In this document: in pieces, positions 27,343 to 35,853 of the stretch | Layout: every line of letters begins with the position of its first letter | Position numbering within the stretch: the stretch's first letter is position 1 | NCBI RefSeq assembly: GCF_044793635.1 | Contig: NZ_CP084992.1 | Span: 1,612,001 to 1,676,000 of the forward strand | Reading direction: 5' to 3' | Origin: Virgibacillus_F necropolis_A | Lineage (GTDB): Bacteria; Bacillota; Bacilli; Bacillales; Amphibacillaceae | Length of the DNA stretch: 64,000 nt | The notes under the pieces: generated by a model | The model's database searches: none | What the model was told of the DNA's origin: nothing | What the model saw: the letters and a program-made list of their open reading frames with translations, nothing else | Program-made: the position numbers and the translations under genes

Positions 27343-28953
27343 TTACTTACTTTTATATCTTTCATAAGCTGCTTGTTTAATTTCGAGATATTCATCTAAT
27401 CCCATATCTTTTATTGTTTCTACGTATTTATCCCACTCTGAAAAGGGAAGATCACCTGTAATAAATTTATCCCGCATTTCTTTAACATACTTTTCAATAT
27501 CAGCTCCCGAGGACGATAACACTCGGCTTTCCTCTTCTGTATATGTGAAATCAGGCCATACTTCTTCAATCATATCAGGTTCCAGCTTCTTAGCCGCTTT
27601 AACCTCTGAAGGCGAACTTTCAGCCCCTTGGAAAAATTCCTTCTTAACAATACCTGGATAACCTCCACCAGGATAAGTTAAATAATTCGATAATATAGGC
27701 GCTCCTCCCTCATTCTTGACTTCATCTAAAAACTCGTACTCGCCTTCTGATGTCTCTTTAAAGGTTTTTCCTTCAATGCCCATAAAGAACAGCTTCGCAC
27801 CTTCATCACTGTAGAAATGGTCCATCCATCTAATTGTGGCTGCAGGATGTTCATTTTTGTCTGTTATGACAAATCCGCCCATATTAAATACTGGTGAGGA
27901 CATGATGGTAAACAATTTGTCCCCATGAGGGCCTTCCAAGGTCGGCATACCAGTGTAACTTTTCCCTACATCTCCCCCAAAAAGTTCTTCAGGACTGTTA
28001 AAAATTGTACTTCCATATAAACCTTTTGAAGCATTTGCGAGATATTGATCCCACTCAATAGTGAAAATGTTTTGCTGAATTAACTTCTCGCTGTATAGCT
28101 TGTTCACATATTTCAACGTTTCTTTATATCCATCTGTAATAGGGTAGAACCGTACATTCTTCTCTTGTGGATCCATGTCTATAAATGAAACACCTCTATT
28201 ACCTACTCCATACGATCCTTGAATCAACTTTACTAAACTATTAATTGAACTAGCACCAAATGGAATTTCATCCGCTTCACCATTTCCATTTGGATCTTTT
28301 TCCTTAACTGCTTTTAGATACTGGTAAAATTCTTCTGTTGTTTGTGGCATATCCATATTTAATGTATTTAGCCAATCCTCTCTAATCCAAGGTTTAACAT
28401 ACATAAGAACCGCTAAAAAGTCAGGTGAAAAAATAGTTGGAAACGAGTATATATTCCCATCTGGAAAGGTTATCGACTTTTTTATATCTGGGTACTCTTC
28501 CAATAACTTTTTCAAATTAGGTGCATATTCATCAATTAAACCATTGAGCTTAATAAACGTACCTCGTTGCCCATATTTAAAAATATCCAAATTAGAAAAA
28601 GAAGCGGAATGGAAAGCATCGGGTATATTTCCGCTAGCCAGTGCTAGATTCCTTTTTTCTTTCAGCGAGGCAGACGGTACCATTTGCCACTTGATATCAA
28701 TATTAGTCATCTCTTCATATTTATTAAAAATCATGACATCGTTCCAGTCTTCTGCAGTTGCTGGGGTCTGGCCAGCAAAAAAGTCAAGTGAAATCTGTTC
28801 TTTTACAATTGGCAACTCTGAATCAGTTACATTTTTTAACTTTTCTTTATCTAACTCTACTTCTTTGGACCCACCAGCTTCCTCATTGGTACACGCAACT
28901 AAAAACAATACTACTGTCGCCATTACTAACAATAAAAATTTTCTGATTTTCAA
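27343..28953 (-). CDS. LplA-like ABC transporter sugar-binding lipoprotein (copy 1)
   Basis: 536-residue lipoprotein beginning at TTG 28953 behind GGAGG, with the lipobox FLVAC (Cys21). The family 1 solute-binding body includes LDFFAGQTPATAEDWNDVMIF, MVPSASLKEKRNLALASGNIPDAFH, FPDGNIYSFPTIFSP and VKEKDPNGNGEADEIPFGA. The last resembles the Ca-binding-like DPNGNGxxDE loop seen in LplA/YtcQ proteins. It is a tandem paralogue of the next gene upstream and directly precedes LplB. The substrate is probably an uronate- or galactose-containing oligosaccharide, by context. Confidence 0.92.
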   Translation of the reverse strand: MKIRKFLLLVMATVVLFLVACTNEEAGGSKEVELDKEKLKNVTDSELPIVKEQISLDFFAGQTPATAEDWNDVMIFNKYEEMTNIDIKWQMVPSASLKEKRNLALASGNIPDAFHSASFSNLDIFKYGQRGTFIKLNGLIDEYAPNLKKLLEEYPDIKKSITFPDGNIYSFPTIFSPDFLAVLMYVKPWIREDWLNTLNMDMPQTTEEFYQYLKAVKEKDPNGNGEADEIPFGASSINSLVKLIQGSYGVGNRGVSFIDMDPQEKNVRFYPITDGYKETLKYVNKLYSEKLIQQNIFTIEWDQYLANASKGLYGSTIFNSPEELFGGDVGKSYTGMPTLEGPHGDKLFTIMSSPVFNMGGFVITDKNEHPAATIRWMDHFYSDEGAKLFFMGIEGKTFKETSEGEYEFLDEVKNEGGAPILSNYLTYPGGGYPGIVKKEFFQGAESSPSEVKAAKKLEPDMIEEVWPDFTYTEEESRVLSSSGADIEKYVKEMRDKFITGDLPFSEWDKYVETIKDMGLDEYLEIKQAAYERYKSK

Positions 28954-29064
28954 TGGTTGACCTCCTTGAAATTTTTACAAGTATGTTATAAGGAGGGGAA
29001 TACCCCCCATTCATAAATGTCATTTCTCAAATTAATTAGCTTTTCATACACAATTTCATATCCT

Positions 29065-30684
29065 TTAATTACTTGCATACCTTTCATAGGCAGCTTGTTG
29101 AATTTCCATATATTCCTCAAGCCCCATATCTTTCAACGTTTTTACATATTTATCCCACTGCGAAAAGGAAAGATCCCCCGTAATGAACTTATCCTGCATT
29201 TCATCAACATACTTTTCGATGTCAGCTCCCAAAGCTGATAATTTTTTATTTTCTTCTAGCGTATATGTGAAATCCGGCCATGCTTCTTCAATAATATTTG
29301 GCTTTAACAGTTCAGCCGACTTTATAGATGAAGGTGCGCTTTCTGTCCCTTTAAAAAACTCTTTTTTTATGATTCCTGGGTAACCCCCACCTGGCCACGT
29401 TAAATACTTTGACAATTCCTGATCTAATGATAATCCCTCTTTGCTGTTTTTTATTTTATCTAAGTATTCAAGGTCCCCTTCTGCATTCTCTTTATAGGTT
29501 TTGCCTTCAATGCCCATAAAGAATAATTTTGCACCTTTATCACTATAGAAATGATCCATCCATCTAACTGTAGCTGCAGGATTCTCATTCTTATTCGTTA
29601 TAACAAATCCACCTATACTACCTACAGGAGAGGAGAATCCTGTAAACAATTGATCACCTTGTGGTCCAACCAATGCAGGACCAGCAGTGTATTTTTTCCC
29701 TATATCACCCGCAAAGAGTTCTTCAGGGCTGTTAAAAACAGTGCTACCATACATACCTTTTGACGCATCTGCGAGGTATTGATTCCATTCAATTGAAAAG
29801 ATATTTTGCTGAATTAACTTCTCACTATATAGTTTGTTTACATATTTCAGCATTTCTTTATATCCATCTGCAATAGGAAAGAAACGTACCTTCTGTTCCT
29901 TTGGATCCATGTCGATATATGGAACACCCCTATTTCCTACTCCAAATGAACCTTCTAACCAACTAATTATGGTACCAATATTCGTCCCACCATATGGAAC
30001 TTCATCAGCTTTACCGTTCCCATTTGGATCTTTTTCTTTTACTGCTTTTAGGTACTGGTAAAATTCTTCCGTTGTTTTAGGTAAATCCATCCCTAATGCA
30101 TCGAGCCAATCTTGCCTAAACCAAGGTCTTCCACCCAGTCGAAGCGACGTGAATTCTGGTGAATAAATGGTGGGAAAAGAATATATATTCCCATCCGGGA
30201 ACGTGAGAGCTTTTTTCACCTCCGGGTACTGTTCAAATATCCTTTTTAAATTGGGTGCATATTTATCAATTAAATCATTGAGCTTGATAAAGACCCCTTG
30301 GTTGCCATACTTTAATAGATCTACATTCGGAAAAACTGCAGTATGAAATGCATCGGGTAAATTCCCACTAGCTAACGCTAAATTCCTTTTTTCTTTCAGC
30401 GAGGCAAACGGAACCATCTCCCAATTGACATCAATATTTGTCATATCCTCATATTTGTTCCAAATCATGACATCATTCCAATTTTCAGCAGTTGCCGGGG
30501 CCTGTCCAGCAAAAATATCAAGAGAAATTGGCTCTTTTACAATAGGCATCCCTGATTCAGTCAAATTTTTAAGTTTCTCTTTATTTAACTCCACCTCTTT
30601 TGGTCCGGCTTCTTCATTGGTACATGCAGCTAATAGCATTGCAAATGAAATAGTTATTAAAAGTAGCAAATTTCTGACTTTCAA
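29065..30684 (-). CDS. LplA-like ABC transporter sugar-binding lipoprotein (copy 2)
   Basis: About 539 residues from TTG 30684, which sits seven bases after GGAGG; the upstream in-frame start at 30711 has no such site. The lipobox is LLAAC (Cys21). The sequence runs parallel to copy 1 throughout, for example QAPATAENWNDVMIWNKYEDM, FASLKEKRNLALASGNLPDAFHT and DPNGNGKADEVPYGG. The two are clearly tandem duplicates. Differences cluster around the ligand-facing loops (GGRPWFRQDWLDALG versus KPWIREDWLNTLN), suggesting the pair may bind related but different sugars. Confidence 0.92.
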   Translation of the reverse strand: MKVRNLLLLITISFAMLLAACTNEEAGPKEVELNKEKLKNLTESGMPIVKEPISLDIFAGQAPATAENWNDVMIWNKYEDMTNIDVNWEMVPFASLKEKRNLALASGNLPDAFHTAVFPNVDLLKYGNQGVFIKLNDLIDKYAPNLKRIFEQYPEVKKALTFPDGNIYSFPTIYSPEFTSLRLGGRPWFRQDWLDALGMDLPKTTEEFYQYLKAVKEKDPNGNGKADEVPYGGTNIGTIISWLEGSFGVGNRGVPYIDMDPKEQKVRFFPIADGYKEMLKYVNKLYSEKLIQQNIFSIEWNQYLADASKGMYGSTVFNSPEELFAGDIGKKYTAGPALVGPQGDQLFTGFSSPVGSIGGFVITNKNENPAATVRWMDHFYSDKGAKLFFMGIEGKTYKENAEGDLEYLDKIKNSKEGLSLDQELSKYLTWPGGGYPGIIKKEFFKGTESAPSSIKSAELLKPNIIEEAWPDFTYTLEENKKLSALGADIEKYVDEMQDKFITGDLSFSQWDKYVKTLKDMGLEEYMEIQQAAYERYASN

Positions 30685-30810
30685 TGATGGACCTCCTTTA
30701 ACCTTTTGCAAATTTGTAGTGTCCTTCTGAATCGCTTACATGATAAACATCACTAGTATTTTCTTCCTTGATTAGCCCAAAAAATAGTGATGTAAGATGA
30801 GTGCAGTGTT

Positions 30811-31734
30811 CTAACTAGTGGTCTTAAGATTCACCTCCATCCCCTTTAAACCCGCCCCGACAACGCCTGCATTTTCTTTAAAATGACTTGTCTGTAATCT
30901 TTGTAAAACAGATAGTTGTTCAGGAATTAAATATTTCAATAATGCCTCTCTCACAATATTTAGTAAAAAAGGATTATTATTGATTACTCCTCCACCAAAA
31001 ATTATCTTGTGAGGATCCAGCAAACTTACAATAGAATAAATCCCATGTGCTATAGATTCAGCAACTTCATCCATTATGCCTTTAGCAATAGGGTTTTCCT
31101 TTTGAAATTCTTTAAAAAAGTCTTCTGTGGTCATGTTAGGATAGCCAAAGCGATCCACGGCAAGCTTTTGAATTGCAGGTCCGGATGCAGATTCTTCTAT
31201 ACTATGCATCCTGTTTGGTGAGGATTTTGCTAGATCTGGTAGTAAACCTATCTCACCCGCAAATCCATTTCCTCGCAAAAACGAACCCTCTTGAATAATC
31301 GAACAAGAAATCCCTGTGCTAACGGTTACATATACGAATGTATCTTTACTCGTACTGTCTGAAGCCTTCCATTCTGCTAAAGCTGCCATATAAACATCGT
31401 TATCAATTACGATATTTTCAAGCGCATAGTAGTTTCGTAATCTTTCTACAATCGGAAAGTTCTTCCATGGCAAGTTATTTTGAAAAACAGCAATACCATT
31501 TTCTCGATCTACTTTCCCGGGAACACCTACCCCCATCCCCTCAATCATTGATATATCTAATTTCGATTTTACTAAAACATTTTCAATACTTTTAGTCACT
31601 TGATCAAACATTTTTTCTTTGTCTGAAGGGTTACTTGGCACCTCCACACGATCAATGATTTCACCATGTTGATTAATAATGACTGTAGCAATTTTTGTGC
31701 CACCAACATCAACACCTAATCCATATCTCACCAA
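30811..31734 (-). CDS. ROK family sugar kinase
   Basis: 307 residues without a DNA-binding domain, so probably a kinase rather than a repressor. The ATP-binding signature GLGVDVGGTKIATVII, IVIDNDVYMAALAEWKA and the ROK stretch YVTVSTGISCSIIQEGSFLRGNGFAGEIG are present. However, the usual zinc cysteine cluster (CxCGxxGC) is missing; the region reads LPDLAKSSPNRMHSIEESASGPAIQ instead. It would phosphorylate glucose, N-acetylmannosamine, allose or another hexose; the substrate is unclear. Start is TTG 31734 or GTG 31731. An operator-like repeat and a cre site lie upstream, and the two lpl-like binding-protein genes lie downstream. Confidence 0.85.
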   Translation of the reverse strand: MVRYGLGVDVGGTKIATVIINQHGEIIDRVEVPSNPSDKEKMFDQVTKSIENVLVKSKLDISMIEGMGVGVPGKVDRENGIAVFQNNLPWKNFPIVERLRNYYALENIVIDNDVYMAALAEWKASDSTSKDTFVYVTVSTGISCSIIQEGSFLRGNGFAGEIGLLPDLAKSSPNRMHSIEESASGPAIQKLAVDRFGYPNMTTEDFFKEFQKENPIAKGIMDEVAESIAHGIYSIVSLLDPHKIIFGGGVINNNPFLLNIVREALLKYLIPEQLSVLQRLQTSHFKENAGVVGAGLKGMEVNLKTTS

Positions 31735-31772
31735 AAGTCACCTCATTATTTCTTTCAAAATACATAAAATTA

Positions 31773-31786
31773 TGATTGCGCTTACA
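31773..31786. promoter_or_regulatory. cre site upstream of the ROK kinase gene
   Basis: On the minus strand TGTAAGCGCAATCA fits the looser cre consensus TGNAANCGNWNNCA. It lies 39 bases upstream of the kinase start, a normal location for CcpA repression. Confidence 0.5.
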
Positions 31787-31800
31787 CAAAAATAAAAACA

Positions 31801-31834
31801 ATTAGTAAATATATTTAATAAATTGTTTACTAAT
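31801..31834. promoter_or_regulatory. Inverted-repeat operator upstream of the ROK kinase gene
   Basis: ATTAGTAAA at 31801 and TTTACTAAT at 31826 are perfect inverted 9-bp arms with a 16-bp AT-rich spacer. The layout resembles XylR/ROK-type operators (TTAGTTTG...CAAACTAA). The regulator is unknown: the ROK repressor at 40853 and the LacI regulator at 22152 are both candidates. Confidence 0.45.
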
Positions 31835-31962
31835 TATTTTTCATATTATCACAGCATATTTTATTTGTCTATACATTATTTAGAATATTTCATAAACTAA
31901 TTCTGGTATGTATAAGGTGATACATACCCGCAGAACAAAATAAACCTCACAACACAAAAAAA

Positions 31963-31987
31963 GGAACTCGACAACTAGTCAAGCTCC
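31963..31987 (-). terminator. Rho-independent terminator after the 32008 oxidoreductase gene
   Basis: Minus strand stem GGAGCTTGAC / GTCGAGTTCC (with G-T pairs) followed by a T-run. A closely similar stem recurs at 33457-33486. Confidence 0.7.
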
Positions 31988-32007
31988 TTCCCTCTTTACT
32001 ATTCTAT

Positions 32008-33003
32008 TTAACCCAGCTCCACACGCGCGCCCGTTTCAATCGATTCCATACAAGCATCGATTACACGAATATTGTTGAGCGTGTTTTCAAAATCATTATG
32101 AAGTTTACGATCTCCATTCAAAATTGCTTGGGAGATATGTTCGACCTGATCACGATATTGATCGGTGTTTACTGTTTCCGTGCGTGTCACACCTTGCTTT
32201 TCAACGATGATTAGGCCATCCCCTCCATTTTTGTCTGGTCTGAATGCTCTCGGAATTAGGATTCGCCCTTCTGTACCTACCACTTCGTATTCATTACGGT
32301 CTGTCAGATTAAAACTTGAATCAAATGTTGCTTGCATGCCGTTTGAAAACGTTAAATAAGCGTAAGCATCTGTATCTACCCCATTATCTTTTACAGCATT
32401 GACCTGAACGGTTTCAGGCTCTGATTGAAGTACGTTACGTATCACATGAATGGCGTAGCAACCTAAATCGTATAGACTCCCGCCACCAGCCTGATATTTC
32501 ATGCGAACATTACTCTCCCGATCTTTCATGGGAAAGGAATGTGCTGCCCGCATATAAGAAACATCGCCGATCTCACCTGAATCGATGATTTGTTTTACAC
32601 GGTCATGCTGCGGATGAAAGTGATACATAAATGCTTCCATAAAGATTACTTGGTACTCCTCACAAGTCGCTTTAATCTCTTCGACTTCAGTCGTATTGAC
32701 CGCTGCTGGTTTTTCACAAAGAATATGCTTCCCTTTCTTTGCCGCTGTAATTGCCCATTCTTTATGTAAATGATTTGGTAACGGGATATAAACAGCATCA
32801 ATTTCCGGATCATCCAATAATTTTTCATAGCTGTCATGGGTTTTTCCGATGGAAAATTTATCAGCAACAGTTTTTGCTTTTTCCACCCCACTACTACTAG
32901 CGATTGCCGTTACTTCTGCGTTTGACGCCCGTTGGATTGCTGGAATCAGTTGTTTCTGCGCTATTCCTGCCGTACTTAGAATTCCAAAACGTACTTTAGT
33001 CAT
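32008..33003 (-). CDS. Gfo/Idh/MocA family oxidoreductase
   Basis: 331-residue NAD(P)-dependent dehydrogenase. Rossmann fold GILSTAGIAQKQLIPAIQRA, then HILCEKPAAVNTTEVEEI (EKP motif), EAFMYHFHPQHDRVK and GGSLYDLGCYAIHVIRNVL, where the Asp and His are likely catalytic. This pattern (EAFMYRFHPQ) is typical of the glucose-fructose oxidoreductase / D-xylose dehydrogenase-like branch. AGGAGG precedes the ATG. It stands alone with its own terminator and has no obvious operon partner. Confidence 0.88.
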   Translation of the reverse strand: MTKVRFGILSTAGIAQKQLIPAIQRASNAEVTAIASSSGVEKAKTVADKFSIGKTHDSYEKLLDDPEIDAVYIPLPNHLHKEWAITAAKKGKHILCEKPAAVNTTEVEEIKATCEEYQVIFMEAFMYHFHPQHDRVKQIIDSGEIGDVSYMRAAHSFPMKDRESNVRMKYQAGGGSLYDLGCYAIHVIRNVLQSEPETVQVNAVKDNGVDTDAYAYLTFSNGMQATFDSSFNLTDRNEYEVVGTEGRILIPRAFRPDKNGGDGLIIVEKQGVTRTETVNTDQYRDQVEHISQAILNGDRKLHNDFENTLNNIRVIDACMESIETGARVELG

Positions 33004-33170
33004 TTACGTGCCTCCTCTATTTACTGAATTATCATAATTAATTATACCTTAGAACGGGGGAGGAAAAAAGATTTCCGTTTTTGTGGTTCTAACTTAAATA
33101 TATCTGGCGGTGTGTATCTAGTTTTTTATGCTGACGATCGACTACTCTTTTTTGTACAGCGGTACGACCA

Positions 33171-33397
33171 ACAAAAGCGGAAGCGCCCGTTTAGCGGCGT
33201 ATGGATTGTGCCCACGCAACGTGGGTAGTTCGATGTTGCCACGCAAAGTGGCGGTTTTAATCGAACTTCCTTCTTTCTTTTGAGATAAAGGAAACACGGT
33301 AAGCGTAAGCGAATAAGGACGTTCGACTATGTCGAACTGTTGTCGTAAGGAGGTAAAGGAAATCCAATAGTCGCTGGGCGCTGGAGCTGGACGTGGC
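33171..33397. repeat. Dispersed intergenic repeat, copy 1 (with extra 60-bp insert)
   Basis: Shares an ordered set of blocks with 40597-40763: AAGCGCCCG near the start, GATAAAGGAAACAC, AAGGACGTTCGACTATG followed by TCGAACTGTT, CGTAAGGAGG, and AGCTGGACGTGGC at the end. This copy has about 60 extra bases, including a small hairpin CCCACGCAACGTGGG. The rest of the gap (33003-33170) shows no feature. Confidence 0.75.
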
Positions 33398-33456
33398 CCT
33401 GCATTGTGACCAAAATATTCAATGTCACATTTTATACTTTCCTTACACACCAAAAA

Positions 33457-33486
33457 GGAACTCGACAACAGAGCAAGTCGAGCTCC
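33457..33486 (-). terminator. Hairpin terminator
   Basis: Minus strand GGAGCTCGAC / GTCGAGTTCC with a 10-base loop, then TTTTT. It lies downstream of the nuclease remnant at 33519 and nearly copies the terminator at 31963. Confidence 0.7.
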
Positions 33487-33518
33487 TCCCAATAACTTGC
33501 ATTTTTTCGTTCTTAGGA

Positions 33519-33947
33519 TTACTTTTTAATTAACTTTCTCAACTTTACTATTTCTGTAAGTTGCAATTTTGTTAACTTTGTAATCTGTTCATTTGAGAAA
33601 TTTTCATGTATTAACTCTTTAGCAAAATCTTTCGCTGCTTCCTCTCTACCCTCTTCCTTCAACTCTTCAAAAATCTCAGCTAATGTTTGAGATGGATTCC
33701 TTTTATCTGTAAGCATCTGGTGTGTCCCCTCCTTATTAATAAATGGGATGATATCTTCCTTTAATTTTGTTGTTAACTCATCTGTTACTTGAAGTATATT
33801 ATCAATGAAATGAAATAAAGCGGATAGATATGTGCGGATGAGGTCTGGTTGTGTGGTTGTTTTTTGTAGAATTTGGATCATCAATTTTCGTTTGAATGCA
33901 TAACGTTTGTTTGCGTCATGCTTGGTATAACTCGCACGAGTATATTT
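33519..33947 (-). pseudogene. C-terminal remnant of Rpn/PD-(D/E)XK nuclease-family transposase
   Basis: The open frame reads KYTRASYTKHDANKRYAFKR, then QILQKTTTQPDLIRTYLSALFHFIDNILQV, and ends in a Lys/Glu-rich helical tail (EELKEEGREEAAKDFAKELI). This resembles the C-terminal part of the Rpn recombination-promoting nuclease / PDDEXK family putative transposases, which are normally around 300 residues. The catalytic N-terminal domain is absent and there is a TAG just upstream of this frame, so it is a truncated relic. The internal TTG at 33884 could start a 121-residue product. Confidence 0.65.
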
Positions 33948-34133
33948 CTATACATTTTACCACATCCCTCTTCATAGAAAAATTTATCGTATTTACAATT
34001 TTATTATAGAATGAACGTTTGGTTTAAGCAATGTTTTAGCGTCGCAAATCACGCTTGAAGGGAGCTTTTTTAATAAACGGGGTTTATTAACTAGTCTTTT
34101 CTATTGATCATTCCATCTTTGGTAAGGGTGTTC

Positions 34134-34259
34134 GATCGGTTAGATGTTAATGTCGATCGATTATCCGCCAATGCCGATCGCTTGCTCGTTGAAGTCGATC
34201 GGTCGTGGACAATTATGGATCGGTTACACCAAAATTCCGATCGATTACGATTCCAACCA
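34134..34259 (+). repeat. 21-bp GATCG repeat array 1 (6 units)
   Basis: GATCGGTTA-like units start at 34134, 34155, 34176, 34197, 34218 and 34239, each exactly 21 bases apart. The core is GATCG followed by G/C/A and TT; the remaining 12 bases vary. Each unit contains GATC. The same pattern recurs at 42145 and 45614. Five of the six units sit inside a CGATCG-like palindrome context. No gene is convincing here. Confidence 0.85.
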
Positions 34260-34289
34260 CCTCAAACCGCACTTCTACACAAATAAAGA

Positions 34290-34311
34290 GGCTTGATATC
34301 AAAATCAAGCC
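34290..34311 (-). terminator. Hairpin terminator of the sugar-porter gene
   Basis: Stem GGCTTGAT / ATCAAGCC 16 bases beyond the permease stop, with a weak T-rich tail (CTCTTTATTT) on the minus strand. Confidence 0.6.
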
Positions 34312-34326
34312 CCCAAAACATCCTAT

Positions 34327-35691
34327 TTACACCTTTTGTGCATCTTTTGCCGAAGTCCTCCGGCGTAATTCTGCTTCAATTTCTTCAAGACTGCGACCAC
34401 GTGTCTCTGGCAAGAACTTTATTACAAAGAATAACGCACCAATACCAATCGCGGCGAAAATCAAGAATACCTGTCCAATTCCGAGTGCACCTGATACCAT
34501 CGGGAAGAATTGTGCTACTAGCAAACTACCAATGGATAGTGCAAGCGCGGCAATGCCTGTTGCGGCACCACGGGCGCGCATTGGGAATAATTCTGGCAGC
34601 ATAACCCATAGTACTGGTCCCCATGTGAATGCGAAAAAGACAATGAATAAAGTCAGACAAGCAACAATGATCCATGCACCTAGACTGGAATCCAGTCCTA
34701 TTGTTTCTAATAGCACAGCTAGCAAAATCAATGATGCGACCATGCCGATATTTCCGATAACCAACAACTTTTTACGGTCAATTTTGTCAATTATCATTAA
34801 TGCGAAAATCGTAACGACAACGTTAACTGCACCGATTCCAACAGTTCCAAGAATTGCAGTTGCGTCACCTAACCCTGCTTCATTAAAAATGGTTGGGGCA
34901 TAATAGATGATTGCGTTGATACCAATAATCTGTTGAAATAGCGCAAACACACACCCGACTATGAGCGTTGGACGCAGCCAAGAAGATGACAAGACCTTCC
35001 ATGTACTATCCGAAACTTTATCTATTTCAATCATTTCGCGAATTTCAGTTTCAACCTGTGCTGGTTTTCTCGTCAAGCTCAAGACACGGCGAGCCGCCTC
35101 TTCGCTTTTATGTTTAAGTAGCCATCTTGGACTTTCTGGCATGAATATAACACCAATCATTAGGATCAATGATGGAACAACCGCTAGTCCAACCATCCAG
35201 CGCCATCCTTCCATATCTGCGAAAGCATAGTTCACTAGATAAGAAGAAAGAATACCAATCGTGATCATCAACTGGTTTAATGAACCCAATGAACCACGGG
35301 ACTCTGTAGGTGCCATTTCTGATAAGTATACAGGTACAATCGCTGTAGACCCTCCGACTGCTAGTCCAATGATTAAACGGCCAACTATAAGTGCCTCTAA
35401 ATTAGGAGATAGTGCTAAGATAAGCGAGCCAATCACAAATATAATAGAGATATTGAATACTAATTTTCGTCGTCCAAATTTATCGGAAAGTGGCCCACTG
35501 AATCCGGATCCAAAAATTGCTCCGATCAACATCGAACTAACCACTAATCCTTCCGTGAAGCTTGTCAGAGGTATATCATTTTTGATGAACAATAACGCTC
35601 CTGAAATTACGCCCATATCATAGCCGTACAGAAGCCCCCCTAACGCACCGAAGAAAAAAATCATATTTTTATTAATTTTTTTACCCTTCAT
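34327..35691 (-). CDS. MFS sugar porter, probable galactose:H+ symporter
   Basis: 454-residue, 12-helix sugar porter. Family signatures are GGLLYGYDMGVISGAL, GPLSDKFGRRK, GRLIIGLAVGGSTAIVPVYLSEMAP, PESPRWLL, QQIIGINAIIYYAPTIF, GPVLWVMLPELFPMRARG and a C-terminal PETRGRSLEEIE. These place it with GalP/XylE/AraE-type proton symporters. It is divergent from galK-galE-galT-galM across a gap with a cre site and ROK-like operator. Galactose is therefore the likely substrate, but glucose, xylose or arabinose cannot be ruled out. Confidence 0.9.
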   Translation of the reverse strand: MKGKKINKNMIFFFGALGGLLYGYDMGVISGALLFIKNDIPLTSFTEGLVVSSMLIGAIFGSGFSGPLSDKFGRRKLVFNISIIFVIGSLILALSPNLEALIVGRLIIGLAVGGSTAIVPVYLSEMAPTESRGSLGSLNQLMITIGILSSYLVNYAFADMEGWRWMVGLAVVPSLILMIGVIFMPESPRWLLKHKSEEAARRVLSLTRKPAQVETEIREMIEIDKVSDSTWKVLSSSWLRPTLIVGCVFALFQQIIGINAIIYYAPTIFNEAGLGDATAILGTVGIGAVNVVVTIFALMIIDKIDRKKLLVIGNIGMVASLILLAVLLETIGLDSSLGAWIIVACLTLFIVFFAFTWGPVLWVMLPELFPMRARGAATGIAALALSIGSLLVAQFFPMVSGALGIGQVFLIFAAIGIGALFFVIKFLPETRGRSLEEIEAELRRRTSAKDAQKV

Positions 35692-35724
35692 TACTCTTCA
35701 ACCTTTCTTTTTTACATTAAATCA

Positions 35725-35738
35725 AGCAAACGTTTACA
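35725..35738. promoter_or_regulatory. cre site between the sugar porter and galK
   Basis: TGTAAACGTTTGCT on the minus strand fits TGNAANCGNWNNCW fully. It is 34 bp before the permease start and 115 bp before galK, so CcpA could repress both directions. Confidence 0.75.
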
Positions 35739-35766
35739 AAGTACCTAGTAATTTAGTAAACTAGAC

Positions 35767-35786
35767 TTAATTAATTAAATTAATTA
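35767..35786. promoter_or_regulatory. Putative ROK-repressor operator, sugar porter/galK gap
   Basis: TTAATTAAATTAA at 35771-35783 differs by one base from the element TTAATTAAGTTAA found at 19648 and 42062. Its position between the divergent genes suits a shared operator for the downstream ROK regulator. Confidence 0.5.
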
Positions 35787-35853
35787 TCTTATGGTATTCT
35801 AACATATTTTTTCTTATAACAAAATCATACAATTTTTGACAAGGGGTGTAACG

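Noticed and set aside
30729..30743. Possible cre site before the second LplA-like gene
   Set aside because: TGTAAGCGATTCA lacks the defined C-A at the end of the consensus; too weak to call.
33142..33492. 116-codon minus-strand frame
   Set aside because: It lies entirely over the dispersed repeat and a terminator, has no ribosome-binding site, and shows no recognisable protein pattern.
34134..34259. GATCG arrays as a CRISPR array
   Set aside because: The conserved core is only about 9 bases and the spacers 12. There is no leader and no cas genes are in the window.
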